From JAAFHN01 sp031421855 (GTDB lineage Bacteria; Pseudomonadota; Gammaproteobacteria; Burkholderiales; Burkholderiaceae_C), in NCBI GenBank assembly GCA_031421855.1, contig JANOPN010000193.1, positions 1 to 52,994 on the forward strand: a stretch of DNA of 52,994 nucleotides, given 5' to 3'. Within the stretch, counting starts at the first letter, position 1, and each line of letters begins with the position of its first letter. The position numbers and the translations under genes are program-made. Under the pieces are notes generated by a model, which saw only the letters and a program-made list of their open reading frames with translations, searched no databases and was not told the origin of the DNA. This document shows, one piece after another, positions 39,029 through 47,751 of this stretch.

Positions 39029-40417
39029 TCATTGCGCCGCCTTGCTTTTGCGCAAGGTATGCGCAAGCAGCAGCCAAAAAATGACTGCCGCGAGCACCAG
39101 TGCGGCGACAGCGGCGGCCCAAAATCCGGTCGGTGAACGCCAAGCGGCGTAGGGGCCGATGCCGTCGTAAGTGAGCAGCATGCCGCCGCCCAAGCCCAAA
39201 CCCCAAAGCACCACGGCGTACACGACGAACGGCAAAATCGTGACGCGGTAGCTGCGCAAGATGAACACACAAATGGTTTGAATGGTATCGGCCGCCTGAT
39301 AGAGGCTCACCCAATGCAAAAGCACCACGGCTAGCCCGATCAGCTCTGGGTTGCTGGAGTAGCCGCGCGCGAGCACGGGTGCGAGAGCGAGGAGCAAACC
39401 CACGCCAATCAGCGCCCACAAGCACGCCACCTTGACCCCCAAGATCGCCACGCGACGCGCGTGACCGGGGTGTTGAGCACCAATCCAAAAGCTCACCCGA
39501 GCGCTGGTTGCGATGCTCAGCGACAGCGGCACCATGAACATCACAGCCGCCACGTTCACCGCCACTTGATGTGCACCGGCCGCCACGACTCCCAAGCGAG
39601 CAATCAGCACCGCCATGAGCGTGAATGAGGTGACCTCAAAGAGCATGGACAAGCCAGACGGAATGCCCAATCGCAAAAACTCTTTCAGGCGCGGCCAATC
39701 GGGTCGCTCCAAGCGCTTCCAAGCCTCAATTTTGGCGTACGCCTCGTGCTTGGCGATCATCCACATGCCAGCCAAGAACATCGCGGCCGTGACCATGAAC
39801 GAGGCCATCGCGCAGCCCACGGCTCCAAAAGACGGCAAGCCCCATCCACCAAAAACGAACCACCAAGACAACGCCACCTTGGAAGGCAGCGATGCCAGCT
39901 GGATCCACATCACGACTTTGGGCCGGCCAATCGCTTGCGACAGCGTTGAAAACGCACGAAACGCCAGCGCCAATGGCAACGAAAACGCTTGAACGCCCAG
40001 GTAGCCCAACACATCAGCCTGCATGCTTTTTGGCACCTTTGCGAGGTCGAGCAAGGCATGTGGTGCCAGCAAACACACGAGGCCCGGCAAACTCAATCCA
40101 ATGAGCAAATACCAGCTTTGTCGCCAAGCCCGACCAATGTCGGTGGCTTGATTAGCCCCGTGGTGTTCGGCGTAAATCGGCATCAAGCCCTGCATGACGC
40201 CCATCAAGGCGACGAAAACACTCGCATAAATGGCGGTGGCCACCGAAAACGCCGCCAACGCATCAGCGCTGTAGCGCCCGGCGATCACGCTGTCGGCCAC
40301 GGCGTAGAGCATCACGGCCAATTGGCCAGTGAGCACCGTGCCGCTGTGTCGCAGGATGTGGGTGAGTTCTTGCCGAATCGGGCCAGGCGTGTTGACTTCT
40401 GTCGTCGCTGTGCTCAT
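39029..40417 (-). CDS. MATE family efflux transporter
   Basis: A 462-residue, 12-helix exporter of the multidrug and toxic compound extrusion family, driven by Na+ or H+. Typical features are the two-lobed repeat with FSVATAIYASVFVALMGVMQG and PIYAEHHGAN near the N-lobe and RLGIPSGLSMLFEVTSFTL in the C-lobe. The start overlaps the stop of the upstream glycosyltransferase gene (ATGA), so the two are coupled. Export of a lipid-linked or cationic product is possible but not shown. Confidence 0.9.
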   Translation of the reverse strand: MSTATTEVNTPGPIRQELTHILRHSGTVLTGQLAVMLYAVADSVIAGRYSADALAAFSVATAIYASVFVALMGVMQGLMPIYAEHHGANQATDIGRAWRQSWYLLIGLSLPGLVCLLAPHALLDLAKVPKSMQADVLGYLGVQAFSLPLALAFRAFSTLSQAIGRPKVVMWIQLASLPSKVALSWWFVFGGWGLPSFGAVGCAMASFMVTAAMFLAGMWMIAKHEAYAKIEAWKRLERPDWPRLKEFLRLGIPSGLSMLFEVTSFTLMAVLIARLGVVAAGAHQVAVNVAAVMFMVPLSLSIATSARVSFWIGAQHPGHARRVAILGVKVACLWALIGVGLLLALAPVLARGYSSNPELIGLAVVLLHWVSLYQAADTIQTICVFILRSYRVTILPFVVYAVVLWGLGLGGGMLLTYDGIGPYAAWRSPTGFWAAAVAALVLAAVIFWLLLAHTLRKSKAAQ

Positions 40418-42159
40418 GGGCTGCGCTGGTAGATCACCAGGTCTTCGTCGTCGTCAGCGGGGCGGCGCACGGTTGCGCGCTGACTCCACAATCGCAGGTC
40501 AATTTCAATCGACACGCGGTCTTTGGAGTCGGCATCGACCAGCAAATAGGGGCACTCGGGTATCGTGCTGGATCGGCGAACTTCGCGCCCCGTGTACCAA
40601 TGCACCGCCGCGATTTGGGCCCGCGTGAAACCAAAGGTTTGTACGCAGCCTTTTTCAGTCATCTCGGAGCTGACTTTGCGCATCAAGGGCGCGTAGCTGC
40701 GCGCGAAGTCGAGCAGGGGGAGCCAAAGCGTCATCAACAACAACCAACAAAGGGCAGCACCGCCCGCAGGTAAAACCAAGCTTTTCCAAATCGCGTGGCG
40801 GTTGCGGCCCACACGCCAGCGCACCAAACCCGCCCAAGCGACCGTTGCCGATACCGCGCAAAGCAAAGCAAAGGCGTTGAACTCAGCAACAAAACCGGGC
40901 GCCAAACGCGCCACATTGGCGGCCGGCTGAGCCGGAACGCCCGTATGCATCGCCAGCCAAACCACCCAGATCACGATCGCGCAGCCACTGAAGAACAACA
41001 GCGTGAACCAGTCAATCAACGATGCCAAGCTGCGGCTCACGGTGGGCAAGGCAAACGCAGCCAACACGGCAAGAGCGGGTAATGCCAAGAGCATGGCGCG
41101 GTCGGCGTTGTGCGACAACGCGCTCAAACCCACGCACGTCAACGCAGCCCCAAGTGGCAGCAGCAGGTGACCTTGCAGCAGGTGTGCACGCCACCGCCAC
41201 AGCGTCCAAGCCGCCAAAAGCGCGCTTGGCCAAGCGAACCAAAGCCACAAGCGGCCGGTGTCGCGCCAATCTCGCAGGTTTGCGGGCAAGCGCAGGTTGT
41301 TGCGAAACTCACCCCAACTCAAAGTCGCAAAAATCACGGCAGCGGCTGCAAAAACAACGGTGGTCCACAGCCAAACCGTTGAACTGCGCCACGCATGAAG
41401 CGACGCATCTGACTCCAGCGCATAAGCCTGCAACGCTGCAAGCTCGCTGGCATGTGCTCGCGCGTCAAGCTGCAACGACGCGTGTTGGCTCAAACCACCC
41501 AGCACGCAGGCGATCAGCGCCAAGCTTGGCGCGCCGCTCAAAGCAAGCGCCGGGGCCGCGATAGACACCACGGCCGCAGCCAAAGGCACGCGGGGCAGGG
41601 CGGCAAAGCCCCACAACATCAGGCTAACAAAGAACAACTGGGCGACATCCAGCGTGGTCTGGTGGCTGAGCTGGGCCATGCCCAAGGACGCGATCAATGC
41701 CAATAAAGCGCCGTCAGAAACCGCCCTCGCGTAATCGGCGGGCTGGGCTTCGCCGCCAAAGGCGAAAGTCACTGGCTGCGCCGAAGCCCGTCTGGCCAAA
41801 TAAAAGCAGCAATACCAAGTGGCCATCAGCGTGCCGCCAAGCATGAGCCCAAACGGAATGCGCACCGCGAAATCGGCAGGCAACCAACCGCCAAACAACG
41901 AAATTGACGCTGCGCCCAACCAAAGAGGCAAGAGTCCAGGCTGCTCGGGCGCCATGCCCAACAGGGTTGGGTCAAGCCACGCGGTGCGCCCATCCGCTAG
42001 CGCCTGCATGTAGCCAAACGCGGCCATGTCGGCGCTTTTCCAGGGCTCGCGCCCAAACCAACCTGGCAAGACGTAAGCCACGCAAAACAGCAGCAAGGCC
42101 AACCGTGGCATGTGGCGCACGGCTATTTGGCTGACAACGGCTGGATTTGGGGTGGTCAC
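40414..42159 (-). CDS. membrane glycosyltransferase, GT39/ArnT-like
   Basis: A 581-residue polytopic membrane protein with about 11-12 helices and an N-terminal acidic loop (REPWKSADMAAFGYMQALADG; key residues E and D after the first helix) like that of protein mannosyltransferases and ArnT. These enzymes use polyprenyl-phosphate sugars at the outer face of the inner membrane. A soluble periplasmic C-terminus of about 100 residues follows. The start is a GTG at 42159 with no clear ribosome site; ATG at 42111 is an alternative. Overlap with the MATE gene suggests a shared envelope function. Confidence 0.78.
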   Translation of the reverse strand: MTTPNPAVVSQIAVRHMPRLALLLFCVAYVLPGWFGREPWKSADMAAFGYMQALADGRTAWLDPTLLGMAPEQPGLLPLWLGAASISLFGGWLPADFAVRIPFGLMLGGTLMATWYCCFYLARRASAQPVTFAFGGEAQPADYARAVSDGALLALIASLGMAQLSHQTTLDVAQLFFVSLMLWGFAALPRVPLAAAVVSIAAPALALSGAPSLALIACVLGGLSQHASLQLDARAHASELAALQAYALESDASLHAWRSSTVWLWTTVVFAAAAVIFATLSWGEFRNNLRLPANLRDWRDTGRLWLWFAWPSALLAAWTLWRWRAHLLQGHLLLPLGAALTCVGLSALSHNADRAMLLALPALAVLAAFALPTVSRSLASLIDWFTLLFFSGCAIVIWVVWLAMHTGVPAQPAANVARLAPGFVAEFNAFALLCAVSATVAWAGLVRWRVGRNRHAIWKSLVLPAGGAALCWLLLMTLWLPLLDFARSYAPLMRKVSSEMTEKGCVQTFGFTRAQIAAVHWYTGREVRRSSTIPECPYLLVDADSKDRVSIEIDLRLWSQRATVRRPADDDEDLVIYQRSP

Positions 42160-42196
42160 TGATTCAGGCGGAGTTGAGTTGACAGTCGAGAATGAA

Positions 42197-42221
42197 AAAA
42201 GGGCGGCAGAGCCACCCTTTT
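42197..42221 (-). terminator. Rho-independent terminator after rpmE2
   Basis: AAAAGGG (42197-42203) pairs with CCCTTTT (42215-42221), extended inside by GG/CC across one mismatch. On the minus strand six T residues follow. A second perfect hairpin CCGGGC-TATTTT-GCCCGG lies at 42230-42247, just before it. Confidence 0.78.
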
Positions 42222-42263
42222 GTCGCTGACCGGGCTATTTTGCCCGGCTCGCTGATCATCGCA

Positions 42264-42527
42264 TCACTTGGCAATGACGGCAGTTTTGCCGTAGCGGTTG
42301 CGAAAGCGCTCGACGCGGCCGCCCATGGTGTCCACTGACTTTTGGGTGCCGGTGTAAAAAGGGTGCGTTTCGCTGGACGTGTCCAGCTTGTACAAAGGCA
42401 GTTCGCGGCCATCGTCCATTTTCACCATTTCTTTGGTGTTGGCGCATGAGCGGGTCACAAACTTGAAGCCGTTTGACAGGTCCACGAAGCAAACTTCGCG
42501 GTAGTTGGGGTGAATGCCTTCTTTCAT
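42264..42527 (-). CDS. rpmE2: 50S ribosomal protein L31 type B
   Basis: An 87-residue ribosomal protein. The start MKEGIHPNYREVCFVDLSNG, the segment THPFYTGTQK and the ending RFRNRYG identify L31. It lacks the CxxC zinc knuckles of type A, so it is the zinc-independent type B form. The AAGGAA site lies 7 nt before the ATG. It is followed by two hairpins including a strong terminator, so it forms a single-gene transcript. Confidence 0.97.
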   Translation of the reverse strand: MKEGIHPNYREVCFVDLSNGFKFVTRSCANTKEMVKMDDGRELPLYKLDTSSETHPFYTGTQKSVDTMGGRVERFRNRYGKTAVIAK

Positions 42528-42623
42528 GGCGATTCCTTATGTGAGTTTGGGTAGGAGAGCCACTTCGCGTGTAGGGCATCAATCAAGACACCAGCGAAGC
42601 ACTTTTCGGGAAAAAGCCAACGA

Positions 42624-43742
42624 TTATCGCATATTTGCCGTTGCGGCTAAGGCCTTGGCGACATCAAACACCAAGCCTGGACCTTTGTAAATCAGGCCTG
42701 TGTAGATTTGCACCGCGTCGGCCCCAGCTTTGATTTTGCTCAAACCGTCTTCGGCGCTCATGATGCCACCCACGCCAATGATCGCGACCTTGGGGCCCAA
42801 CGCGGCGCGCAACTGCGTGATGACGGCGTTGCTGGCTTCAAGCACGGGCCCGCCGCTCAAGCCGCCCGCTTCATCGGCGTGAGCCAACCCTTTAACGGCC
42901 TCGCGGCTGAGGGTCGTGTTGGTTGCGATGATGCCGTCGATGCCGTGGCGCAAAACGGTCGCCGCAATGACTTTGATTTGCGAGCCGTCTAAATCGGGGG
43001 CAATTTTGAGAAAAATTGGCCGCCGCACACCGTGTTGTTGGGCAAGTTGCTTGCGAGTTGCTGCAAGTTGCGACAAAAGCGCGTCTAAGGCTTCATCGCT
43101 TTGCAGGCTGCGCAAGTTTTGGGTGTTGGGGCTGGAGACGTTGACTGTGATGTAGTCTGCAAACGGGTAGACACCCCGCAAGCAAGTCACGTAATCGTCA
43201 GTCGCGCGCTCAATGGGCGTGGCAGCGTTTTTTCCGATGTTCAGGCCGATTAATGGCGCATTTTTGTATCTTTTGACCCCGTGGTCACCGAATTCATTGA
43301 GTTTGTTGCTATGAATTTGTGACTTTTGAACATTGGCGACGAACGCATCCAAACCGCCATTGTTGAAGCCTAAGCGGTTGATTAACGCCTCTTTGGTGGG
43401 CAACCTGAACATGCGAGGCTTGGGGTTGCCGCTTTGAGCAAGCGGCGTGACGGTGCCGACTTCAATGAATCCAAAGCCCATGGCGGCTAGGCCGTCGAGG
43501 CACTTGGCGTTTTTGTCCAAGCCAGCGGCAAGTCCCACCCGATTGGGAAAAGTCAGCCCGGCCAAAGGGATGGGGTCACTGACAAAAGGCTGAGCCCAAC
43601 CGAGTTTGAGGGGGCTGTTTTGCGCTTTGGCGATCATCCCCAGCGTGACATCGTGGGCAACTTCGGGGTCAAGGCAAAATAGAAACGGACGGACGAGGCC
43701 GTACGGAATCAAGCGGGCAGGGGTAAATTGAAGCGCGTGCAT
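42624..43742 (-). CDS. pyrD: dihydroorotate dehydrogenase (quinone), class 2
   Basis: A 372-residue FMN enzyme at the inner membrane that oxidises dihydroorotate to orotate with quinone, in pyrimidine synthesis. The N-terminal amphipathic helix (LIPYGLVRPFLFCLDPEVAHD) and the GLAAGLDKNAKCLDGLAAMGFGF core (shown by AAGLDKN), VNVSSPNTQNLR, catalytic Ser, and VGGIMSAEDG are class 2. E. coli PyrD has 336 residues. About 20 extra residues near 140-160 (KSQIHSNKLNEFGDHG) are derived from a copy of the dispersed repeat, just before conserved GLNIGKN. The start lies 16 nt from that of the divergent rpiA. Confidence 0.95.
   Translation of the reverse strand: MHALQFTPARLIPYGLVRPFLFCLDPEVAHDVTLGMIAKAQNSPLKLGWAQPFVSDPIPLAGLTFPNRVGLAAGLDKNAKCLDGLAAMGFGFIEVGTVTPLAQSGNPKPRMFRLPTKEALINRLGFNNGGLDAFVANVQKSQIHSNKLNEFGDHGVKRYKNAPLIGLNIGKNAATPIERATDDYVTCLRGVYPFADYITVNVSSPNTQNLRSLQSDEALDALLSQLAATRKQLAQQHGVRRPIFLKIAPDLDGSQIKVIAATVLRHGIDGIIATNTTLSREAVKGLAHADEAGGLSGGPVLEASNAVITQLRAALGPKVAIIGVGGIMSAEDGLSKIKAGADAVQIYTGLIYKGPGLVFDVAKALAATANMR
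43282..43312 (+). repeat. dispersed 32-bp repeat, copy R10 (in pyrD)
   Basis: TGGTCACCGAATTCATTGAG ... TTGTTGCTAT on the plus strand, very close to the intergenic copies. On the pyrD coding strand it is read in frame as an insert of about 20 residues including flanks. Confidence 0.87.
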
Positions 43743-43758
43743 GGGACAATTGTCGACC

Positions 43759-44490
43759 ATGAACGCGCCAAAAACCCCAACGCTGGCTTTAAGCCAAGAT
43801 CAACTCAAAGCGCTCGTCGCCGAAGCGGCGGTTGCCGAGATTTTGCCGCTCATCCAAGGCGGGCAGATCATTGGCGTCGGAACGGGGTCCACGGTGAACA
43901 AGTTCATTGATGCCTTGGCCGCGCATGCAGCGTCAATTAAGGGTGCGGTCAGCAGCTCGAACGCAACAACCTTGCGCTTAAAGGCCATCGGCGTGCCGGT
44001 GGTCGACGCAGAAAGCGTCGAGTCGCTCAGCGTCTATGTGGACGGAGCCGACGAAATCGACCCACTGGGCTGCATGATCAAAGGCGGCGGCGCGGCGCTC
44101 ACGCGAGAAAAAATCATCGCGGCCTTGGCGCAACGATTCGTTTGCATCGTTGATGAATCCAAATTGGTCACTCATTTGGGTGCATTTGCTTTGCCCGTCG
44201 AGGTGATTCCGATGGCGGCCCCGCAAATCATTCGCCAGTTTGCAGCGATGGGCGGCCTTGCTGCCGTGCGAATGACGACATCTGGCCCGCTCGTGACCGA
44301 CAACTCGCAGCATATTTTGGACGTTTGCGGCCTCGTCATCACCGATGCCGCTCACTTTGAGCGGACGGTGAACCAATGGCCGGGTGTGGTCACGGTCGGC
44401 GTTTTCGCCCAGCAGCGCGCTCAAACAGCCTTGGTCGCTAGCCCCACCGAAAATGCTGGGCAGGGCGGTGTCAAGCGAATTCAGTATTGA
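43759..44490 (+). CDS. rpiA: ribose-5-phosphate isomerase A
   Basis: A 243-residue enzyme interconverting ribose-5-phosphate and ribulose-5-phosphate in the pentose phosphate pathway. The motifs are complete: GVGTGSTVNKFIDAL (phosphate loop), SSNATTLRLKAIGV, VDGADEIDP (catalytic Asp pair) and KGGGAALTREKI (with the base Glu). It is a little longer than E. coli RpiA (219). The ATG at 43759 is preferred; an upstream in-frame ATG at 43741 would overlap the pyrD start codon. No strong ribosome site is visible for either. No terminator hairpin is seen before the convergent gene 37 nt downstream. Confidence 0.95.
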   Translation: MNAPKTPTLALSQDQLKALVAEAAVAEILPLIQGGQIIGVGTGSTVNKFIDALAAHAASIKGAVSSSNATTLRLKAIGVPVVDAESVESLSVYVDGADEIDPLGCMIKGGGAALTREKIIAALAQRFVCIVDESKLVTHLGAFALPVEVIPMAAPQIIRQFAAMGGLAAVRMTTSGPLVTDNSQHILDVCGLVITDAAHFERTVNQWPGVVTVGVFAQQRAQTALVASPTENAGQGGVKRIQY

Positions 44491-44527
44491 TTCAAGCTTG
44501 GGTCGTTACGGCCCCGTGAACAAAATA

Positions 44528-45487
44528 TCAGAATTTAATGCCAGTCGGGTTTGCAGCCGCAGCCGCGGCCGCTTCCGCCCTTGCAGCTCGGCTTGCGGCC
44601 GCTTCTGGGTTCCCGCGACCATTTCTCGTGCTGATTGTGTTGCCGTCCACGTCGGTCAAGCCGCCAGCGACATTCGCCGCGCCGGTTTGGGCGACAGCCG
44701 TGGCTCTTGACGCTGCGACCAAAGGTGTCGCGCCGGGGTTGCGAAAGCTGGCTGGCAACAGTGAGGTGCGAGGGTATTCGGCGGCGTCGAGGGTTTGGGC
44801 GAGTTCAACATCTGAAAAACCCTTAATTTGCTGGCCACCGATCGTGACCAGAGGCAGCGACGAGTCGCCCGATATCCGCTGCAATGCCTCGACATCTTCT
44901 TGCGATTTAACGGTGCGCTCAATGAATGGCACGCCCCGCGCAATCAGCGCCGAGCGAGCCAATGCACAAGGGTTGCAGTTTTCACCTGAATACAAAGTCA
45001 CCGGAAAACGATCCACGATGCGATTCAAACCGGCTGGGAGGTTTGCAAAGCCGGGGCCAGCGACGGTCAATTCGTTTCGACCCGTGCCTTGAACCACGTT
45101 GAGCCCACGCTCATTGGGCACCTTATCGGTGAAGGTGATACGCCCCAAGCGATCCACTACCTTGAACACCGAGCCAATGCTGCCTGCGGGCTGGGTGATG
45201 ATGCCAACCGTTGCAGTTGTGCCGGTGCCAGCCGAAATTGATGCGGTGGCCGAGTCCGTCGCAGGTGCACTGGATGCGGCGCGTTGCGCACGGTATTGTG
45301 CGGCTCGCTCTGCTCGAGCAGCCACGTCTGCTTGAGCTTTTGTTGCGCTATCGACCGTGCCTTGCGGCTGTGCTGGGTTTGTAGCCACAGGCTTAGCTTG
45401 AGCTCGCACGTCCTGCGCAATGAAACAGCCGACTAAGGCCGATACCAACGCGGCAATTGACGCGCACTGGCGAAACACGTGGGTCAT
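44528..45487 (-). CDS. exported DUF4124-glutaredoxin domain protein
   Basis: A 319-residue protein with a signal peptide (about 1-29, ending VRAQ), so periplasmic. A low-complexity Ala/Thr/Ser region (30-100) precedes a short DUF4124-like strand segment (FKVVDRLGRITFTDKVP, 108-124) and a glutaredoxin fold (161-245): VTLYSGENCNPCALARS with redox pair C171/C174, cis-Pro in SLPLVTIGG (P212), and IKGFSDVELAQTL. The tail is Ala-rich. It probably reduces or isomerises disulfides, or glutathionylated proteins, in the periplasm. An AGGAA site precedes the ATG. Confidence 0.85.
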   Translation of the reverse strand: MTHVFRQCASIAALVSALVGCFIAQDVRAQAKPVATNPAQPQGTVDSATKAQADVAARAERAAQYRAQRAASSAPATDSATASISAGTGTTATVGIITQPAGSIGSVFKVVDRLGRITFTDKVPNERGLNVVQGTGRNELTVAGPGFANLPAGLNRIVDRFPVTLYSGENCNPCALARSALIARGVPFIERTVKSQEDVEALQRISGDSSLPLVTIGGQQIKGFSDVELAQTLDAAEYPRTSLLPASFRNPGATPLVAASRATAVAQTGAANVAGGLTDVDGNTISTRNGRGNPEAAASRAARAEAAAAAAANPTGIKF

Positions 45488-45506
45488 GCAAATATTCCTA
45501 AAAACG

Positions 45507-45540
45507 TAGCATTGAGATCAATGGATTATGCGACCAGCAG
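45507..45540 (-). repeat. dispersed 32-bp repeat, copy R11 (diverged, intergenic)
   Basis: Minus-strand copy with several changes (GGTCGCATAATCCATTGA ... ATGCTA) in the 80-nt gap between the DUF4124 gene and the oligopeptidase gene. Confidence 0.5.
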
Positions 45541-45551
45541 CCGAAATCGTC

Positions 45552-45569
45552 AAAAATCAGGCGATTTTT
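45552..45569 (-). terminator. AT-rich hairpin at the oligopeptidase stop
   Basis: AAAAATC (45552-45558), AGGC loop, GATTTTT (45563-45569). On the minus strand the descending arm ends in five T residues. It overlaps the stop codon and could end the transcript, but the stem is weak. Confidence 0.45.
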
Positions 45570-47613
45570 AGGCTGCGACGGGTTCCAACATGCCGCTGTG
45601 ACGCAACAGTGCGTCGATCGTCGGCTCGCGACCACGAAACGCTTTGAAGCTCTCCATCGCAGGTCGGGCGCTGCCCACTTCCAAGATTTCTTTGCAAAAC
45701 CGCATCCCTGTCAGGGCGTTGGGCGCGCCACCGGCGAGCGCCGACTCTTCAAACGCCGCATAGGCATCAGCTGACAGCAATTCAGCCCACTTGTAGCTGT
45801 AATAACCCGCCGCATAGCCGCCGCCCGAGCCGAACAAATGATTAAAACAATTGTTGCGCATGTAGCTGGGTGGCGTGAATACGCTGACCTCGGCGTTGAC
45901 TTGGCGCGAGTGGCCAACCAAATCAGTGGCCTTGCTCGCGTCGATGTGCATGCCCATGTCGTAGAGGCCAAACTCGATTTGGCGAAGGGTTTGCAAGCCA
46001 CTTTGGAAGTTTTTGGCCGCTAGCATCTTGTCAAACAGTGTTTTGGGCATTTCGTCGCCGGTGTCAACATGGGCAGTCATGTGGCGCAAAACGTCCCATT
46101 CCCAACAAAAGTTCTCCATGAATTGGCTCGGCAATTCAATCGCATCCCACTCAACTGCGCCCATACCGACGTCGCGCTCGCTGACTTGGGTGAGCATGAG
46201 GTGCAGGCCGTGGCCAAACTCATGAAAGAGCGTGATCACGTCGTCGTGCGTCAACAAAGCCGGCTTGCCGTTCACGCCGTCGGCAAAGTTGCACGTCAGG
46301 TAAGCCACAGGGGTTTGCAGCGCCTGCGTGTCAGGGCGCACCCAACGGTCACGGCAGGTGTCCATCCACGCGCCACCCCGTTTGCCGTCCCGTGCGGGGT
46401 TGTCTAGGTAAAACTGAGCAATCAGTTGATCGTTTCGCTCAACCCGATAAAACTGCGCCGCACCATGCCACACCGATGCGGTATCGGCTTTGATGCGCAC
46501 GTTGAAGAGCTGCTCAACAATGCCAAACAAGCCTTTGATGACTTTGGGAGCCGTGAAGTATTGCTTGACCGATTGCTCGCTGTAGCTGTAGCGCGCCTCT
46601 TTGAGTTTTTCACCAATGAACGGCCAGTCCCAGCTTTGCGGGTCGGTGACTCCCAAGTGTTCGGCAGCAAAACTGCGCAAATCAGCCAAATCAGTGAGGG
46701 CATGGGGCCGGGCGCGTTTGGCCAGGTCGCGCAAAAAGTCAGTCACTTGCTTAGGGGATTCAGCCATTTTGGTCGCCAACGACACTTCGGCAAAGTTTGC
46801 AAACCCCAGCAACTGCGCCTCTTCTTGTCGCAAGGCGACTTGCTCAGCCATGTTGGCACTGTTGTCGAGCAGGGCCAGATCGCCCTGTGCTTGGTCGCTG
46901 GCGCGCGTGACGGTCGCGCGATAAAGGCGCTCACGCAAAACGCGGTTGGCACAGAGTTGCATGATTGGCAAATAGCAAGGCATCTTGAGGCTCAGCTTGT
47001 GACCATCCAACCCAGCAGCCACGGCCGCGTTGTGTGTTGCATCCAACACGTCTTGTGGTGCGCCGACGAGTTCTTCGGTTTGCACCAAGAGGCTCCATTT
47101 GTCCGTCGCATCGAGCGCGTTTTCACTGAACTTGGCCCCCAACTCCGCCATGCGATCTTGAATGGCGCTGTAGCGCGACTTGGCTTCGCCTTGCAACTCC
47201 GCTCCGCCCAGCACGAAATTGCGCAAAGCCTGGGTTCGCGCGCGTGCTTGCTCGGCGTTCAAGCTCGCTGGGTCCATGGCTTTGTAGACCGCGTACAAGC
47301 GCTCGTCAGCCCCCAATTCAGTCCAAAACGCCGTGACTTTGGGCAGTGCCTCGTTGTACGCCGCGCGCAGCTCCGGCGTGTCAGCCACCGCGTTGAGGTG
47401 ACCCACGACGCCCCAAGCGCGACTGAGTCGCTCGGTGGCGACGTCCAGCAAGGCGGCGACCGCTGGCCATGTCGCGACAAAACCACTGGCGCACACCGAC
47501 TCGCGAGCGGCTTGTGCGTCAACCAACAGATGATCGATCGCCGGGGAGACGTGCTCGGGTTTGATGCCAGCGAAGTCGGGCAGGGCGGAGAAGTTAAGTA
47601 GGGGGTTGATCAT
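45568..47613 (-). CDS. prlC: oligopeptidase A (M3 family zinc metallopeptidase)
   Basis: A 681-residue cytoplasmic thimet-type oligopeptidase that degrades short peptides, including cleaved signal peptides. The zinc motif HEFGH is near residue 463, inside TLFHEFGHGLHLML, with the third ligand region EWDAIELPSQFMENFCW downstream. The C-terminal GGGYAAGYYSYKWAELLSAD is characteristic. The start MINPLLNFSALPDF at 47613 is typical of the family; the longer frame upstream runs through a 102-bp repeat. The ribosome site is poor. Confidence 0.95.
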   Translation of the reverse strand: MINPLLNFSALPDFAGIKPEHVSPAIDHLLVDAQAARESVCASGFVATWPAVAALLDVATERLSRAWGVVGHLNAVADTPELRAAYNEALPKVTAFWTELGADERLYAVYKAMDPASLNAEQARARTQALRNFVLGGAELQGEAKSRYSAIQDRMAELGAKFSENALDATDKWSLLVQTEELVGAPQDVLDATHNAAVAAGLDGHKLSLKMPCYLPIMQLCANRVLRERLYRATVTRASDQAQGDLALLDNSANMAEQVALRQEEAQLLGFANFAEVSLATKMAESPKQVTDFLRDLAKRARPHALTDLADLRSFAAEHLGVTDPQSWDWPFIGEKLKEARYSYSEQSVKQYFTAPKVIKGLFGIVEQLFNVRIKADTASVWHGAAQFYRVERNDQLIAQFYLDNPARDGKRGGAWMDTCRDRWVRPDTQALQTPVAYLTCNFADGVNGKPALLTHDDVITLFHEFGHGLHLMLTQVSERDVGMGAVEWDAIELPSQFMENFCWEWDVLRHMTAHVDTGDEMPKTLFDKMLAAKNFQSGLQTLRQIEFGLYDMGMHIDASKATDLVGHSRQVNAEVSVFTPPSYMRNNCFNHLFGSGGGYAAGYYSYKWAELLSADAYAAFEESALAGGAPNALTGMRFCKEILEVGSARPAMESFKAFRGREPTIDALLRHSGMLEPVAA

Positions 47614-47631
47614 GATAAAAAATTTTGGTGT

Positions 47632-47733
47632 AGGACTTACGCAAAACTGCCCCAGCGGCGTTGCAGCTCCTAGCCGTGCTATTCGCACTGTCGTCGTCGC
47701 TGCGCCTTGCTGGGACAATTTTGCTTAAGTCCT
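47632..47733 (+). repeat. 102-bp hairpin repeat, copy 2 (MITE-like)
   Basis: Same length and orientation as copy 1 at 3438-3539. Inverted ends AGGACTTACGCAAAA (47632-47646) and TTTTGCTTAAGTCCT (47719-47733), extended outward by a T/A pair. It fills the gap between folD and the oligopeptidase gene, ending 19 nt before the latter's start on the minus strand, so it forms the 5' leader of that gene. Confidence 0.87.
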
Positions 47734-47751
47734 ATGGTGGTTTTGGTGAGG

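Noticed and set aside
45568..47718. Longer oligopeptidase start at 47718
   Set aside because: The added 35 residues come from translating the 102-bp repeat; MINPLLNF at 47613 is the family start.
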